Shown one piece after another: positions 16,778 to 27,426 of a DNA stretch of 38,846 nucleotides. Position 1 is the stretch's first letter; each line of letters starts with the position of its first letter. The notes below the pieces were generated by a model. The model had not been told where the DNA came from, did no database searches, and worked only from the letters and a program-made list of their open reading frames with translations. The stretch is taken from contig JAADVB010000180.1 of the NCBI GenBank assembly GCA_023334545.1, forward strand, positions 1-38,846. The letters are read 5' to 3'. This stretch comes from Salisapilia sapeloensis. Its lineage: Eukaryota > Oomycota > Peronosporomycetes > Peronosporales > Salisapiliaceae. A program made the translations under genes and the position numbers.

Positions 16778-19540
16778 ATGCAGCGGCGAGTTCGTCTTGC
16801 AGTGAGCTCACTCCTGGCAGCTCTGGGAGCATTCTGGTGTGTAAGTGGATTGCTACGTTTCAATGAACTACTTTTTGATCCATATACATTGGTAAAAGCT
16901 CCATCGAATGCATCAAATGTGCATCAAATGGCGAATCATAGTGGTGCCAAAATGTATGATCGCCTTGTAGTCGTTCTGATCGACGCTTTACGTGCCGACA
17001 TGGTGCTTGGAAGTGACGCAATGTATGAACACTATGAAAATGCAGATGTACAAAAGCACCAAGAGCTCAACACATATGTCCCTCAAATTCGACATCTCCT
17101 AACTTCCCATCAAGCTCAAGCCTACATCGGATACGCCAGCGTTCCCACAGGTGCTTACTGCGAATAATTCGGAATAGTAGTATCCACTAATAGCGTACAT
17201 ATCAACTTGCATAATTTAGTGACTATGCCACGACTGAAGGCCCTGGTGACCGGGAAAGCTCCTGCTTTCATCGACTTGCTAAAGAATTTTAATTCGGCAG
17301 CAATGAACGAGGAGAACATTGTCCAGTTACTAGGCGAAGCTGGTCACAACATCGTTTTCTACGGTGACGACACTTGGCTCAAACTCTTCCCATCTGCATT
17401 TACGCGGACAGATGCCACCTCAGGATTCTTTGCTCGAGACACAGTCCAAGTAGACAACAACGTTACACGTCACCTTCATGAGGAGCTCGATCCAAGCATG
17501 TTAAGTAGTAAAAGTAACGACTGGGATGTCCTAGTACTCCACTACCTAGGTCTAGACCATGTCGGTCATCTCCGTGGCCCTCGGTCGTCAATGATGAAAG
17601 ACAAACTACACGAGATGGACGATATCGTCGCTCAAATCTATCGTGACGTTCAAAACCAGGATGCAAAGAGAAAAGAAGCTAATGACGCTGCTCTACCTAG
17701 TTTGATTTTGTTATGTAGTGATCACGGTATGTCCGAGGTCGGCAACCACGGTGGCGCGACTGTCGAAGAGTCTTCTGCACTGCTCATGTTTCTCCGTGGA
17801 GACGGAAGACCTCTGCAATCAGACACTTTGACCTATAATAAGAAAAGGATGCAGGTGGATATCGTTCCAACACTTTCGGCACTCTTCGGTTTACGTATCC
17901 CAAGCCATAGCACCGGGAGGCTTATTGACGATATTATCCTCAAGTCTTGTGACAGCCAGCGACAGTACCTGGAGGCACTTGATGCCAACTTTCAGCAGCT
18001 CTACTCTCTCGCAACAATCAAATTTCATGCCTCTAGCTTGACAGATTTTGACGATGACTATGCGGAGGCCATTCAAGCACTACAGAAAGCACTGGCGGAA
18101 GAAGGTGGGTTGGATGAAAGGATGATTGCTTCTATTCGAGACGCTTGTCAAGAGTTGCAGAACATGGTGGGGCAGAGTGACGGATCGGAGTACAATGAAC
18201 CGCTCGTGTTCCTCGGACTCTTCTCCATCATATTAGCCATCACCATCTCTATGTCGGGCAGTCTTAAATCATTTTCTATTTCGAAAGAGCACAAGCTGTT
18301 TGCAGTTAGTCTGGTGGCTGGATGTGGCATCCATGTCGTAAGTCTATCATCTAGCTCTTCGATTGAAAACGAACATGCCACCAGCTTCTTCCTTCTTACC
18401 ACTGTCCTGATATCAGCCGGCATTTCGCACATACAAGAACGCAAAGGTGGTGCAAGCAAAGTGCTAGGACATATTGCCGTGCTTTTATGCACAACCAGAC
18501 TGTTACGAGCTCGTAACCAAGTGATTAACTTTGGAAGGCTGAATGACATCCAGGTAGATCCACAGACACCAGGTAGTGAGTTTGCTGCTGACGATTCTCT
18601 CTCTATTCTATCGACTGCACCACTCTTCCATGATATCCCAGACGTTGTCTACTATATCGTCATCACTGTCTGTCTGCTTTGGAAAGAGAAGATGACGAAG
18701 TGGTCGTCCCAATTGTCTGCAGGATGCTTCCTTCTAGCCATGCTGTTGAATGGATGTTGTTCATATGCAGCAAAAGCAGAGGCAGCAAATAACTTCGACA
18801 GTACCTCAGTGCTGATACTACTAGATGCCGATGCATACGCTAGATTAGTATACTTGTGTATCTTGGGAATGGGCATCATCATGGTCATCTCAAGTATCAG
18901 TCGTCGAGAGCAAGTGGAGAGGATGCTGTGGACAGTGTGTTGCCTCGTACAGTCCGAGAGTAACTTGCCAACAATGGCTGTGCTGGCCGTTCACATCGTC
19001 CTAACGGACCACTTCCTCAAGTTAAAGACCTTTACCTCAGCTACACTTCCACTGCTCATCGTAGTGATGTCTCACGCCGCTTTCTTTGCACTGGGCAATT
19101 CCCATTTGGTCACAACAGTCGACATTAGTCAGTCGTATCACGGACTGAGTGGATACTCTCAAGGTCTAGTCGGTCTCCTCACTTTCTTCAACGTCATGAC
19201 CGGCCCTCTCCTCGTCTTTGCTTTTGGCGCCAAATGGATTCAAACGACCAGAGACTTATCCATCCTCTTCCTATACCAGTCTCTCCGCTTCGTCTTCTAC
19301 ACGTACATTCTATCCCGTTTTCTTTCTTATATGCATCTCATCTCTCTCGTAGATTTGTCGTGTACTTGCTCCGTTTCCATTTGTTCATCTGGAGTGTCTT
19401 CGCCCCCAAGGTTCCTACCATACTCTACCTACCTGTATACGAGACTAAATGTATGATACGACTAGCTCTTATACGAACTTGTGCATCTAACTGTCACACT
19501 CGTCTACCTCTTCCTGTCCGTACCATCCGAAACGAACTAG
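16778..19540 (+). CDS. GPI ethanolamine-phosphate transferase 2 (PIGG/GPI7/LAS21)
   Basis: Four exons: 16778-17150, 17220-19302, 19353-19410 and 19466-19540, giving 862 residues. An N-terminal signal anchor is followed by an alkaline-phosphatase-like domain in the ER lumen: RLVVVLIDALRADMV, then PTVTMPRLKALVTG (created by joining exons 1 and 2), YGDDTWLKLFP, LHYLGLDHVGHLRGP and CSDHGMSEVGNHGG, which supply the metal ligands. About ten or more membrane helices follow. The end FIWSVFAPKLLYE, joined across the last intron (donor GTTCCT), is typical of the PIGG/PIGO group. PIGG adds ethanolamine phosphate to the second mannose of the GPI anchor. Without the last two introns the frame would run into non-family sequence. 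Confidence 0.9.
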
Positions 19541-19542
19541 AG

Positions 19543-19548
19543 AATAAA
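19543..19548 (+). terminator. AATAAA polyadenylation signal of PIGG
   Basis: AATAAA begins 3 nt after the proposed stop codon at 19538-19540. This supports the four-exon model that ends there. Confidence 0.45.
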
Positions 19549-19700
19549 AGCAAATCAAGTCGATTTCGTTCTTGCATGCTACTTCCCAAAAAAGAAAAAG
19601 AAAGAAAAACTAAACGTAGTCGGAAAGCACGATGCCTGTTTCTCCTTTCTTAACGTGTTCGATCTCGAGTGCACTCGACAGATGAAAACAGCAAAGCTGC

Positions 19701-20186
19701 TTATTCGGCGGAAGCGCCAGTGTCCTCCTTCTTGGCGACAATCTGCTCCGTGCCACAGGCCTTGAGCACCGTGACAACGAGCTGCTTGCCTTCGTCAAAG
19801 TCCTCACGGATCTCATCGCCGAACGTTTCCGGGAACGTCGGGAGCTTGATGTCCTCACGGGTGTCACCAGACTCGTCCATGAGCGTAACAAAGTCGTCGT
19901 CGTGGATGTCGAGGAGCGTGTACTCGGCACGGGAGACGAACGGAACGCTCGTGGTGTGCGTGGACGGCACGATATCTTCGTACTTCTTGTTCGTGAAAAT
20001 GTCGAGAGCCGTGAAGTTACACTTGGCGTGACCGTGCTTGCCGGTCTTGGACGTCGAGACGCTCACGACCTTGCACGGGTGGCCCTTGATCATGATGAAG
20101 CCACCCTTGCGGATCTGTCCGGCTTCGCTCGGGTACGTCTCAGACGCACCGGCGTCAGTGGATTCAAAAGCGTAGTCGTCAGACAT
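19701..20186 (-). CDS. Translation factor eIF5A
   Basis: A single coding exon of 161 residues from the ATG at 20186. The hypusination loop STSKTGKHGHAK is intact and the modified lysine is at residue 50, as in human eIF5A. The N-terminal SH3-like half (IRKGGFIMIKGHPCKVV) and the C-terminal OB-fold half (from DIHDDDFVTLMDESGDTRED) are complete. The factor relieves ribosome stalling and needs deoxyhypusine synthase and hydroxylase for activation. A CCGCAG just before CTACATCATG could end a 5'-UTR intron, but an initiator at 20213-20219 makes a short unspliced leader just as likely. Confidence 0.96.
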   Translation of the reverse strand: MSDDYAFESTDAGASETYPSEAGQIRKGGFIMIKGHPCKVVSVSTSKTGKHGHAKCNFTALDIFTNKKYEDIVPSTHTTSVPFVSRAEYTLLDIHDDDFVTLMDESGDTREDIKLPTFPETFGDEIREDFDEGKQLVVTVLKACGTEQIVAKKEDTGASAE

Positions 20187-20212
20187 GATGTAGCTGCGGA
20201 AGGGCAAATATT

Positions 20213-20219
20213 AGAATGA
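20213..20219 (-). promoter_or_regulatory. Initiator-like element of eIF5A
   Basis: TCATTCT on the minus strand fits the YCAYTYY initiator and lies 27-33 nt upstream of the eIF5A ATG, the same spacing as at the PDE and YEATS genes. Confidence 0.4.
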
Positions 20220-20371
20220 CAAAGGTGGTGGCTCACGAATAAGAAGACGGTACGTACGTTTAAGTGCTTCTCCCGTCGAGTACTTGCCGAAAGTGCGAAT
20301 TGGAGTGCCGACCTTCAGTCTCTAAACCAGTCGATTTGCCACCATACTCAACGCCAGTCAAAGAAAGCGGT

Positions 20372-20989
20372 ATGCTTCCTACGACCTTCGAGCAACATCT
20401 TCTACATTCAAGTCCTCTGCGGTCGTACAACGAAGAAGGCATGGCCGAGCCGCATATGAAGACTGCTGGGGTGAACCAGTACATTCGCAAACCAGAGGAT
20501 GCAGCTACGACAGCGATCACACCATCCGCAGAAGTCGCGACAGAGTTCAAGCAGCTCAAAATGAAGCGTCAATATCGCTATGTACTCTTTAAAATCGTCG
20601 GATCCGACATTGTACCGGATGCCACGGGCGAACGTAGCAAAACGTTTGCTGACTTTATCAAGGCACTGCCAGACTCAGAATGCCGCTATGCTGTCTACGA
20701 GCACGAGTTTTCCACTTCGGACGGGCGTAAAGCCAGCAAACTATTCCTGGTCACGTACATTCCCGAGAACTCGAATCCAGGCAACAAGATGGCGTAGGCA
20801 TATTATCAGATCTACTTGTAAACTTCGTTGACACTTATACGTAGGTATACGCATGCGAAGAAGACGATGCGAGGTGTATGTGATGGCTGCTTTGACGTGG
20901 CAGCAGTTGAGAAGAAGGACATCGAGGCTGGCATGGGTCTCACGAACACGAACGACTCGGACTCGGACAGCGATTTTTCGGACAATTAA
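20372..20989 (+). CDS. Actin-depolymerising factor / cofilin
   Basis: Exons 20372-20793 and 20845-20989, with a 51-bp intron, give 188 residues, or 165 if translation starts at the ATG at 20441. The ADF-H domain spans the C-terminal ~135 residues: TPSAEVATEFKQLK, QYRYVLFKIVGSDIV, CRYAVYEHEF, KASKLFLVTYIPENSNPGNK followed by MAYTHAKKTMRG. MAY is formed at the splice junction, and the long actin-binding helix follows. ADF severs and depolymerises F-actin in the cytoplasm. The N-terminal extension of 20-45 residues is longer than usual and looks non-conserved. The tail is acidic (a run of D and S). The stop is 17 bp from the stop of the convergent PHD gene. Confidence 0.9.
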
Positions 20990-21006
20990 AACCAATCTCC
21001 TTCCCA

Positions 21007-22950
21007 TTAACTCGCTAGCTTCCGTTTCTTACGCAGTGCCTGCATCTGCGATCGAATCGCTTGCTCTGCTTCTCGGTCCAGTCGCTTCCGTTCTTGTTCC
21101 TTCCGCTTCCGAGCTTCCTGTTCTTCCCGTTTTTTCCGTTCCGCCGCCACTTTTTCCGCTGCTCGAGAATGCTTCAAGTACACGAAACGAGTGTACTCAG
21201 TGCAGAGCATCTGGAGGATCGCTAGAGCCGGACCTTTACGTTGCTGAAGCATCGTCTCCGCCGTCTCGAGTTTATGCAAAGCATACGGATCGTTTGGTCT
21301 CGTAATCGACTTGGCTTTCTCCAATTGATCGGCTAGTGCTGCCCATAGCTGTGTCGTGTCGTCTGTAGATGGCAGACTGGAAGCCAGACGGATGACCTCT
21401 TGGACATGTCCTAACCACTGCGTCGTCTTCTTCACGTGCACGCGCTCCATCTTCTGTGGCTGCAGTCCTGGTGACGTCTGACAGCCATACGCCTGGATAG
21501 ATGCCAGTTCCTTGGCTGTATCATAGAACGAATGTGGACGTCGACCTCGTCGACTCTCTTTACCAATCGGTGCATGCTTCTCGCCTTCTTGGACACTTTT
21601 TACCGGATTTAGATAAGCTCCTCCGTTCTTAAAACTACTACGCTTGACAGACTTTTCTACATCCTTTTGATCCTGTCGAGAACCCAAGACTGAGTGCACG
21701 ACGACAGGTGCTTTACATACAGAACAAACGATTCGATCCGGTAGACTTGGAGCTTCCTTCGGTACTTCCACTTCCTCCCACATGCCATATCGGACCATCG
21801 AAATCGTCTTCTTCCCATTCATGACAGTAGGACTACTCGCTGGCTTCTCTCGTGCAACTGACTGCCGCTTCGTGCACTTCCAATGCTGCTCGTGACCAGC
21901 TTGGCAATGGAAGATGTGCTGTCGCTGCTGGATCGGCTCCTTGCAGACGTCACACGCGTGGATCTGTGTGACTGGGCCGTTGAATCGACCGATATGACGC
22001 GATGGATCAAAGGTAGAACGTAACGCAGCTTGGAGAGATGTGTCTTGTACGAGATGAAGAGACGAAAGGTCGTACACGTACTCTAGCTGTCGTACTTGGT
22101 CTAGATAGAGCTGCAGTGCCTGGAGATGACGAATTGGAAACTCCTTTGGCTGCTTTTTGGAGTTCTCTTTCCCTTCGATGCACGTCCGAACTAGTACTTT
22201 TGTCATGTCTTCTAGGACGTTCATGACGGAAGAGTAGTCTTGGAGCTGATCGCGGATATCAGCTAGCTCTTGCCGCTTGTCAGAACCGATCAACCGGTCC
22301 ATGGCAGTAGATGCCAGACTCGATAACAGTGTAGTGATGTCGAAGCGAGGCGACTGATGCCGATCGCAATAGATGTGGACTGCGTTGAATGGAACGTCTA
22401 AAGACATGTACGCTTTATCGCCTTTGGCACAATGCGGATGGAAGAAACGAGCACAGTCGATGAGACGGCAACGGAGCATACGGCCTTTATCAGAGTTACA
22501 GATATAGCAATGAGACTGCAATGCATTGAATGCAAGGGACGTGGACGAACGATCTGTTGTGTACGATTGCCACTGAGAGCAGAGCGAGTGCACGAGCGAG
22601 GCAGTATTGTCATTCGAGTCAGAAGACGAGACTTGGAGAGTATGTGGAGTTGCTTGGCAGCAGATAATACACTGAGCGTCTTGACGAAGGATACCATGAG
22701 AGCAGAGTTGGCAATTAAATGACGTGCTGTCGCCAACGCACTCGTCATGCACGTGGATGTGGCAAGTCTCACACTGCTGCTTATCCTTGTCAGTAGTCTC
22801 ATTTCCACAGACAACACATAAGACATCATCTGGAAGCTCTGTGTTCATAGTTTCCTCCGATATGACATCAGTTGTGCTGCTAGTGTCCACACGCAGAGCA
22901 GACGCTTCTGCTTTGGCATGCTCTTCCATTGGCATGCTAGCTTCCTGCAT
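21007..22950 (-). CDS. PHD / extended-PHD zinc-finger chromatin protein
   Basis: An intronless gene of 647 residues from the ATG at 22950. Residues ~45-90 form a C4HC3 PHD finger (CVVCGNE...CETCHIHVHDEC...CQLC). Residues ~95-205 form an extended PHD: a pre-PHD zinc knuckle (CIICCQ...HSLC), then CYICNSDKGRMLRCRLIDCA, HPHCAKGD and YCDRH. Two more Cys/His clusters follow around 340-380 (CDVCKEPI, HCQAGHEQHWKC) and 430 (CSVCKAP). The C-terminus is a long K/R/E-rich coiled coil ending in RKKRKLAS. The PHD-knuckle-PHD order recalls BRPF, JADE and MLL-associated proteins that read histone H3 tails, but no bromo, PWWP or SET domain is present. Nuclear function is inferred. Confidence 0.85.
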   Translation of the reverse strand: MQEASMPMEEHAKAEASALRVDTSSTTDVISEETMNTELPDDVLCVVCGNETTDKDKQQCETCHIHVHDECVGDSTSFNCQLCSHGILRQDAQCIICCQATPHTLQVSSSDSNDNTASLVHSLCSQWQSYTTDRSSTSLAFNALQSHCYICNSDKGRMLRCRLIDCARFFHPHCAKGDKAYMSLDVPFNAVHIYCDRHQSPRFDITTLLSSLASTAMDRLIGSDKRQELADIRDQLQDYSSVMNVLEDMTKVLVRTCIEGKENSKKQPKEFPIRHLQALQLYLDQVRQLEYVYDLSSLHLVQDTSLQAALRSTFDPSRHIGRFNGPVTQIHACDVCKEPIQQRQHIFHCQAGHEQHWKCTKRQSVAREKPASSPTVMNGKKTISMVRYGMWEEVEVPKEAPSLPDRIVCSVCKAPVVVHSVLGSRQDQKDVEKSVKRSSFKNGGAYLNPVKSVQEGEKHAPIGKESRRGRRPHSFYDTAKELASIQAYGCQTSPGLQPQKMERVHVKKTTQWLGHVQEVIRLASSLPSTDDTTQLWAALADQLEKAKSITRPNDPYALHKLETAETMLQQRKGPALAILQMLCTEYTRFVYLKHSRAAEKVAAERKKREEQEARKRKEQERKRLDREAEQAIRSQMQALRKKRKLAS

Positions 22951-23204
22951 ATTATAATCCGGCAATGTATAGCGCAAAGACTTCTACTATCGACTTGTCG
23001 ACTTTTTACGTGTACTAAAGCTCTAGCGGACGTAAATACCGATGAAAGACGCCTCGGCTCCCGCCCAATCGCACAATGTGCCCTAGGCGTCCGGATGTCT
23101 TAAAGCCGTCGAATTACTCTAATTCCTATCTAATGGAACCGATAGAAAGGGTAATCGCACCAATCGGAATGCTTTATTTGGAACTTGCTTGTCAAATGCG
23201 ATCT

Positions 23205-24447
23205 TTAGGAGAAGTTCCCATTGCCCACTCTCCTGTTCTTGTATGTCGGATCGTCCTGATGGAGCTGGTAGCGTAGTACATTGTATCTGCATAGAGCATC
23301 GTCAATGTTCACGTACGTTCCTTGGAGATGGCGCACTCCACTGGAAGCAAGTGAGAATTCCTTGCGTCCATGGAGAACACGGCGTTGGTTGAAAATGACC
23401 GTATCACCTTCCTCGAGTCGGAATTGCACAAGGAACTTGCCTCCTTCGACCAAATCATGCATAGCCTTATACGCCTCATAATAAGGCATGACATCCTCGA
23501 ATGGAACCTTTAAAGGACCTTCAAAAGGCGGACTCCAATGCACCGCGATAACTTCATCTCGATGATTCAGCTGGATGTGCGGTCGCTGATACTGCATGAT
23601 CGTCGGATTACTCCTCTCGACATTGTACTTCTGGAACGTCGCAGGCACACGACACAATGTCTTAAAGTACTGTGGATACGTACGACGTAATTCATTCGCG
23701 ACGGCAAAGACATCGACAAACGTCGAGTCGCCACCTCGGACATTCTTATCAAATCGCAGCGCATGCAAGAACTGTAGTCCAGGAGGAGATTCATAGTAGG
23801 CTAGATCTAGATGATGACGCAAGTGATTCGACGTATAAGCAATGTTCACCGGGTCCGGCTCCGCGATCACGTTAAAGACGTCTCCGTACTGGAACGAATG
23901 AGAGAGCGGCGCAATGCGTTCAGCAATCCGCTTCACCTCATTCTCTTCCAACGGAGTGTTCTTCACGACAGCAAAGCCGTGTTCGACAATGCGATGGAGT
24001 AGTTGGAATAGCCCTTCATCCTTGTTTGTCGTGTCCATCACGTGTTCATACGAGACTTGCGGGATCTCATCCTGCTTGTGTAGACTTGTCGTCGTCATAT
24101 CCTTTGCCTCTTGTTCTAGTTTTTCATCCGAGTAACTGTTCTCTTGCAGCCAGGACCAGTCAAAGACGCTTTCATGCATATCTGGCTTCCACACGACATG
24201 CAGAGATCGACCTTTGACTAGCAAGAGATGAGTCTATATCCCCATGCACATGACAGACATACGTACTAAAAATATCTTCCACGTCCAGCTTCTTCCTGTC
24301 AATATCGTTGCTATTAATCAGTCGCTGCCCAGTTTCATGCTGGCACTTGGGGCACGGACACCACGTCCGGAGGTGGAGCAAGTGGAAACGGTCTTTGCTC
24401 CCGTCATCCCATTTGAGCGTCAAGTACTCTGGGTTCTGCACATCCAT
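23205..24447 (-). CDS. Gamma-butyrobetaine / trimethyllysine dioxygenase family
   Basis: Exons 24447-24267 and 24217-23205, with a 49-bp intron, give 397 residues. The N-terminal zinc domain (residues ~8-45) has LKWDDG and a WCPCPKCQHE cluster (C30, C32, C35, H37). The TauD-type Fe(II)/2-oxoglutarate domain follows, with H196 and D198 in HHLDLAYYESPPGLQFLHAL, distal H343 in VLHGRKEF and the 2OG-binding R356. Family enzymes hydroxylate gamma-butyrobetaine (BBOX) or trimethyllysine (TMLHE) in carnitine synthesis. I cannot separate the two by eye. The region upstream may add a mitochondrial presequence (see findings), which would favour TMLHE. The ATG at 24447 opens directly into the conserved domain. 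Confidence 0.9.
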
Positions 24448-24748
24448 TGCTTTGAGCTATGCATACAAAGCAGTGAGAACACAGACACTTGTCATGGAGG
24501 CATGGACACGTTACAGTGCGCTCAGCAGTCGACAAGGAGCGTCGAGCATACGCTTTCGCTATGCATAATACATCAGTTGTCTAGTAATTGCAGAGCTACG
24601 AAAGCAAGTACAGGCAGGTAGGAGACGCTTCGAAACGGTATGGATGAGGGAACGCATGACAAGTACTAGGCAGATGAGCAAGTGACGATGTAAACGCAAG
24701 CACAAGGTCGTGAAAATCTTGAAACGATGTAGATTCATCTACTTAGGC
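24448..24748 (-). other. Intergenic stretch with possible presequence exon of the dioxygenase gene
   Basis: On the minus strand an ATG at 24657 opens a 32-residue frame to a TAG. It begins MRSLIHTVSKRLLPACTCFR, which is basic, Ser/Leu-rich and without acidic residues. A second open stretch further down (…AYARRSLSTAERT) ends at a GTAACG donor, and TGCATAG ends 9 nt before the ATG at 24447, in phase with it. No single splice set joins all pieces cleanly. Confidence 0.3.
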
Positions 24749-25694
24749 CTAGAGACTCTCGCCATGCGCAATCAAGCGCTGTAGGAATTCATGCACTTGT
24801 TCACAGTCTTTTAGCGTATACGAAGCAGCAGTGTCTTTACTCGTATCCGTGACGACGATACCGACGCCTTGATGCGACGGATCGTCGGGCGATCGAAGGA
24901 CACGGAAAGCATCTTCGTCCGTCGTGTCGTCGCCAATGTAAATCGTGAAGACGTTGCTCGTGTCCTCGACTTCAAGAGCTGACAAGAGCCATTTCAAGGC
25001 AGCACCCTTGTGCCAATCGATCTTGGGCTTGAACTCATGCACCATCTTACCCTGGTTAAAGCTACATATCGGTCAGGAGACGATGGAAGGAATTAATAGA
25101 GGGAGGATATACCGAATCTTAGGGTACTTTTCCGCCACGGACGATGCGATCTCTGCAATCTTGTCATGTAAAGCCTCGTCGACGTTCCTATTGACTCGTT
25201 AGCCATGGGGTGAAGTATCTTATAAAGCAAAAGACGAACCGGTAGTGGAGCGAGATGGAGAACAAGTTGTCTTCCACTTCGGCGTTTTCAATATCTTTTA
25301 CACCTTCCCGTAAATCGTCTCGGAGACCAGCCAAGTCTGGCAAGAAGTCTGCCGCAACTTGGTTCTTCAATGGCGTGCCGTTCGGTCCGGCAATGTCGAA
25401 GCCGTGACTGCCGGCATAGTACAATTGTGGGATGTTCATGAACTCCTGGATCTTTTCTAGTGACCGACCAGTGATGACACCAGTGATAAAGAGCTCGCTT
25501 AAACGCTCGACGCTCGCACGCGCCTCGGGCGTAATGCGTGCCGCCGACGGGTCACTTACTATCGGTGTCAAGGTGCCATCATAGTCGAGAAAGATGGCTA
25601 ATTTATATCCAGCAAAGCGCTTCGCGAGATCATCGAAGTTTTCAATAGCATTCGATGCTTCGACTGCAAGCCGCGACGTCGTACTCGTGTCCAT
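24749..25694 (-). CDS. Trehalose-6-phosphate phosphatase
   Basis: Exons 25694-25240, 25187-25113 and 25061-24749, with introns of 52 and 51 bp, give 280 residues. The HAD-type motifs are complete: nucleophile motif DYDGTLTPI (D37, D39), VITGRS, YAGSHGFDI, the cap segment with NLFSISLHYR, a substrate lysine region KPKIDWHKGAAL and the metal motif GDDTTDEDAF. The enzyme makes trehalose from trehalose-6-phosphate in the cytosol. It is a stand-alone phosphatase of OtsB size, without a fused synthase domain. It is divergent from SRP54, with 187 bp between start codons. Confidence 0.94.
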
Positions 25695-25881
25695 GGTCCT
25701 AGTAAATCCTGAAGTGCGTTCTACCTCGTTCGGACGCGATCCTACAGCTCTTCTCTTCAGGATTGTATGTCGGCTACAACATGACCTTGAAGTTTGTCCC
25801 GTAGAAACACTTGCAAATCTTCGTGAGACTATTCAGCACATTCTGCCACACGAAATAAGACCACAGGAGCGAGGAGGAGAC

Positions 25882-27417
25882 ATGGTATTAGCCGAGCTCG
25901 GGACACGTCTACAGGGCGCTCTAGCCAAGTTGAACAGGTCGACAGTCGTCGACGATGAAGTCTTTAATAATATACTTAAAGAGATTTGTGGGGCATTGCT
26001 CGAAGCCGACGTACAGGTCAAGTTCGTCCGAGAGCTGCGAGATAATGTGAAGCTCGCAGTGAATTTAGAGGACTCGGCGTCCGGTGTGAACCGCCGCCGA
26101 CTGATCCAGAAGGCTGTGATGGATCAACTCACGCGTATGTTGGAACCGGAAGCAAAGCCTTATAAGATGCGCAAGGGCCAGACAAACGTCGTCATGTTTG
26201 TCGGTTTACAAGGTAGTGGTAAGACCACGAGCATTGGTAAATTCGCGCATTATTACCAGCGAAAGGGATGGAAGACTAGTATGGTCTGTGCAGATACATT
26301 CCGTGCTGGTGCGTTCGACCAGCTCAAGCAGAACGCCACGAAGCTCCGTATTCCTTTCTACGGTAGCTACACGGAAGCCGATCCCGTGCGTATTGCTGAA
26401 GAAGGTGTCTCGCAGTTCCGTCGTGAAGGCTATGAGCTCATCCTCGTCGATACGAGTGGTCGACACAAGCAAGAGGAAGATTTGTTTGCCGAAATGAAGG
26501 AAGTCTCGGCCGCAGTGCAGCCGGATGACATTGTCTTTGTGATGGACTCGAGCATCGGTCAGGCTGTACACGACCAAGCGAGTGCATTCCGTAGCGCCGT
26601 GGACGTCGGGAGCGTCGTGATCACGAAACTCGACGGTCATGCCAAGGGTGGTGGTGCCCTTAGTGCCGTCGCCGCGACCAACTCACCCATCATCTTCTAC
26701 GGTACTGGCGAACACTTTGCTGATTTAGAACCGTTTGTACCGAAAAGCTTTGTCAGTCGATTGCTCGGCATGGGCGACATGCAAGGACTGATGGAAGAAG
26801 TCAAGAGCAGCGGGATGCTCGACAATCAAGAAGAGATGGTGGAAAAATTCCAGAAAGGAGTCTTTACCCTACGTGACATGTACAAGCAGTTCCAGAGTGT
26901 CATGAAGATGGGACCTCTGTCGAAAGTTATGTCGATGATCCCAGGACTGCCACAAGGCATGAACCAGATGCTGAGTGCCGGAGGAGGCGAGGAAGAAGCA
27001 TCGAAGAGACTCCGTCGATTCCTCTACATGATGGACAGTATGACGGACGCTGAGCTGGATGGACAGGTGCAGCTAACTTCTTCTCGACAGGAACGTGTGG
27101 CTAAAGGCTCTGGCTGCCAGCCTTTCGAAGTTGACTTTTTGCTCAAGTGCCACAAACAGTTTTCGACGGTTGTCAGTCGCATGGGCAAGAGTGGGCTCAT
27201 GAAGAACGGTGATCAGGCACTTGGGAAGCAGATGCAGCGGAACCCGAATGCTGTCATGCAACAGCTTTCGAAGGCCATGGATCCTAAGATGCTGCAGCAA
27301 ATGGGCGGTCCGCAGAACATGATGAAGATGATGCGTCAGATGCAGAGCGACCCGAACGCCATGGCGAATATGGCTGGTATGTTTGGCGGTGGCAATGGCG
27401 GCGGCATGCCGTTCTAG
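25882..27417 (+). CDS. SRP54: Signal recognition particle 54-kDa subunit
   Basis: An intronless gene of 511 residues. The ATG at 25882 begins MVLAELGTRLQGALAKL, the normal SRP54 start; the frame stays open upstream but that part is not family-like. N domain (~1-85); G domain with P-loop GLQGSGKTT (108-116), DTFRAGAFDQLKQNA, DTSGRHKQE, TKLDGHAKGGGAL and FYGTGEHFADLEPF; C-terminal M domain with methionine-rich helices (MIPGLPQGMNQML, RRFLYMMDSMTD, RVAKGSG) and a final MMKMMRQMQ and Gly-rich tail. SRP54 binds signal sequences and 7SL RNA and targets ribosomes to the ER through GTP-dependent pairing with the SRP receptor. Confidence 0.97.
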   Translation: MVLAELGTRLQGALAKLNRSTVVDDEVFNNILKEICGALLEADVQVKFVRELRDNVKLAVNLEDSASGVNRRRLIQKAVMDQLTRMLEPEAKPYKMRKGQTNVVMFVGLQGSGKTTSIGKFAHYYQRKGWKTSMVCADTFRAGAFDQLKQNATKLRIPFYGSYTEADPVRIAEEGVSQFRREGYELILVDTSGRHKQEEDLFAEMKEVSAAVQPDDIVFVMDSSIGQAVHDQASAFRSAVDVGSVVITKLDGHAKGGGALSAVAATNSPIIFYGTGEHFADLEPFVPKSFVSRLLGMGDMQGLMEEVKSSGMLDNQEEMVEKFQKGVFTLRDMYKQFQSVMKMGPLSKVMSMIPGLPQGMNQMLSAGGGEEEASKRLRRFLYMMDSMTDAELDGQVQLTSSRQERVAKGSGCQPFEVDFLLKCHKQFSTVVSRMGKSGLMKNGDQALGKQMQRNPNAVMQQLSKAMDPKMLQQMGGPQNMMKMMRQMQSDPNAMANMAGMFGGGNGGGMPF

Positions 27418-27426
27418 ATAACCAAA

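Noticed and set aside
25594-25881. Upstream in-frame extension of SRP54
   Set aside because: It overlaps the start of the divergent trehalose phosphatase gene, lacks family similarity and uses a non-ATG start; the ATG at 25882 gives the conserved N-terminus.
27087-27110. Intron-like 24-nt GT..AG segment in SRP54 with CTAAC and a pyrimidine tract
   Set aside because: It is in frame and the spacing between ELD and RVAKGSG already matches the family length, so it is coding; 24 nt is also far below the other introns here (47-69 bp).
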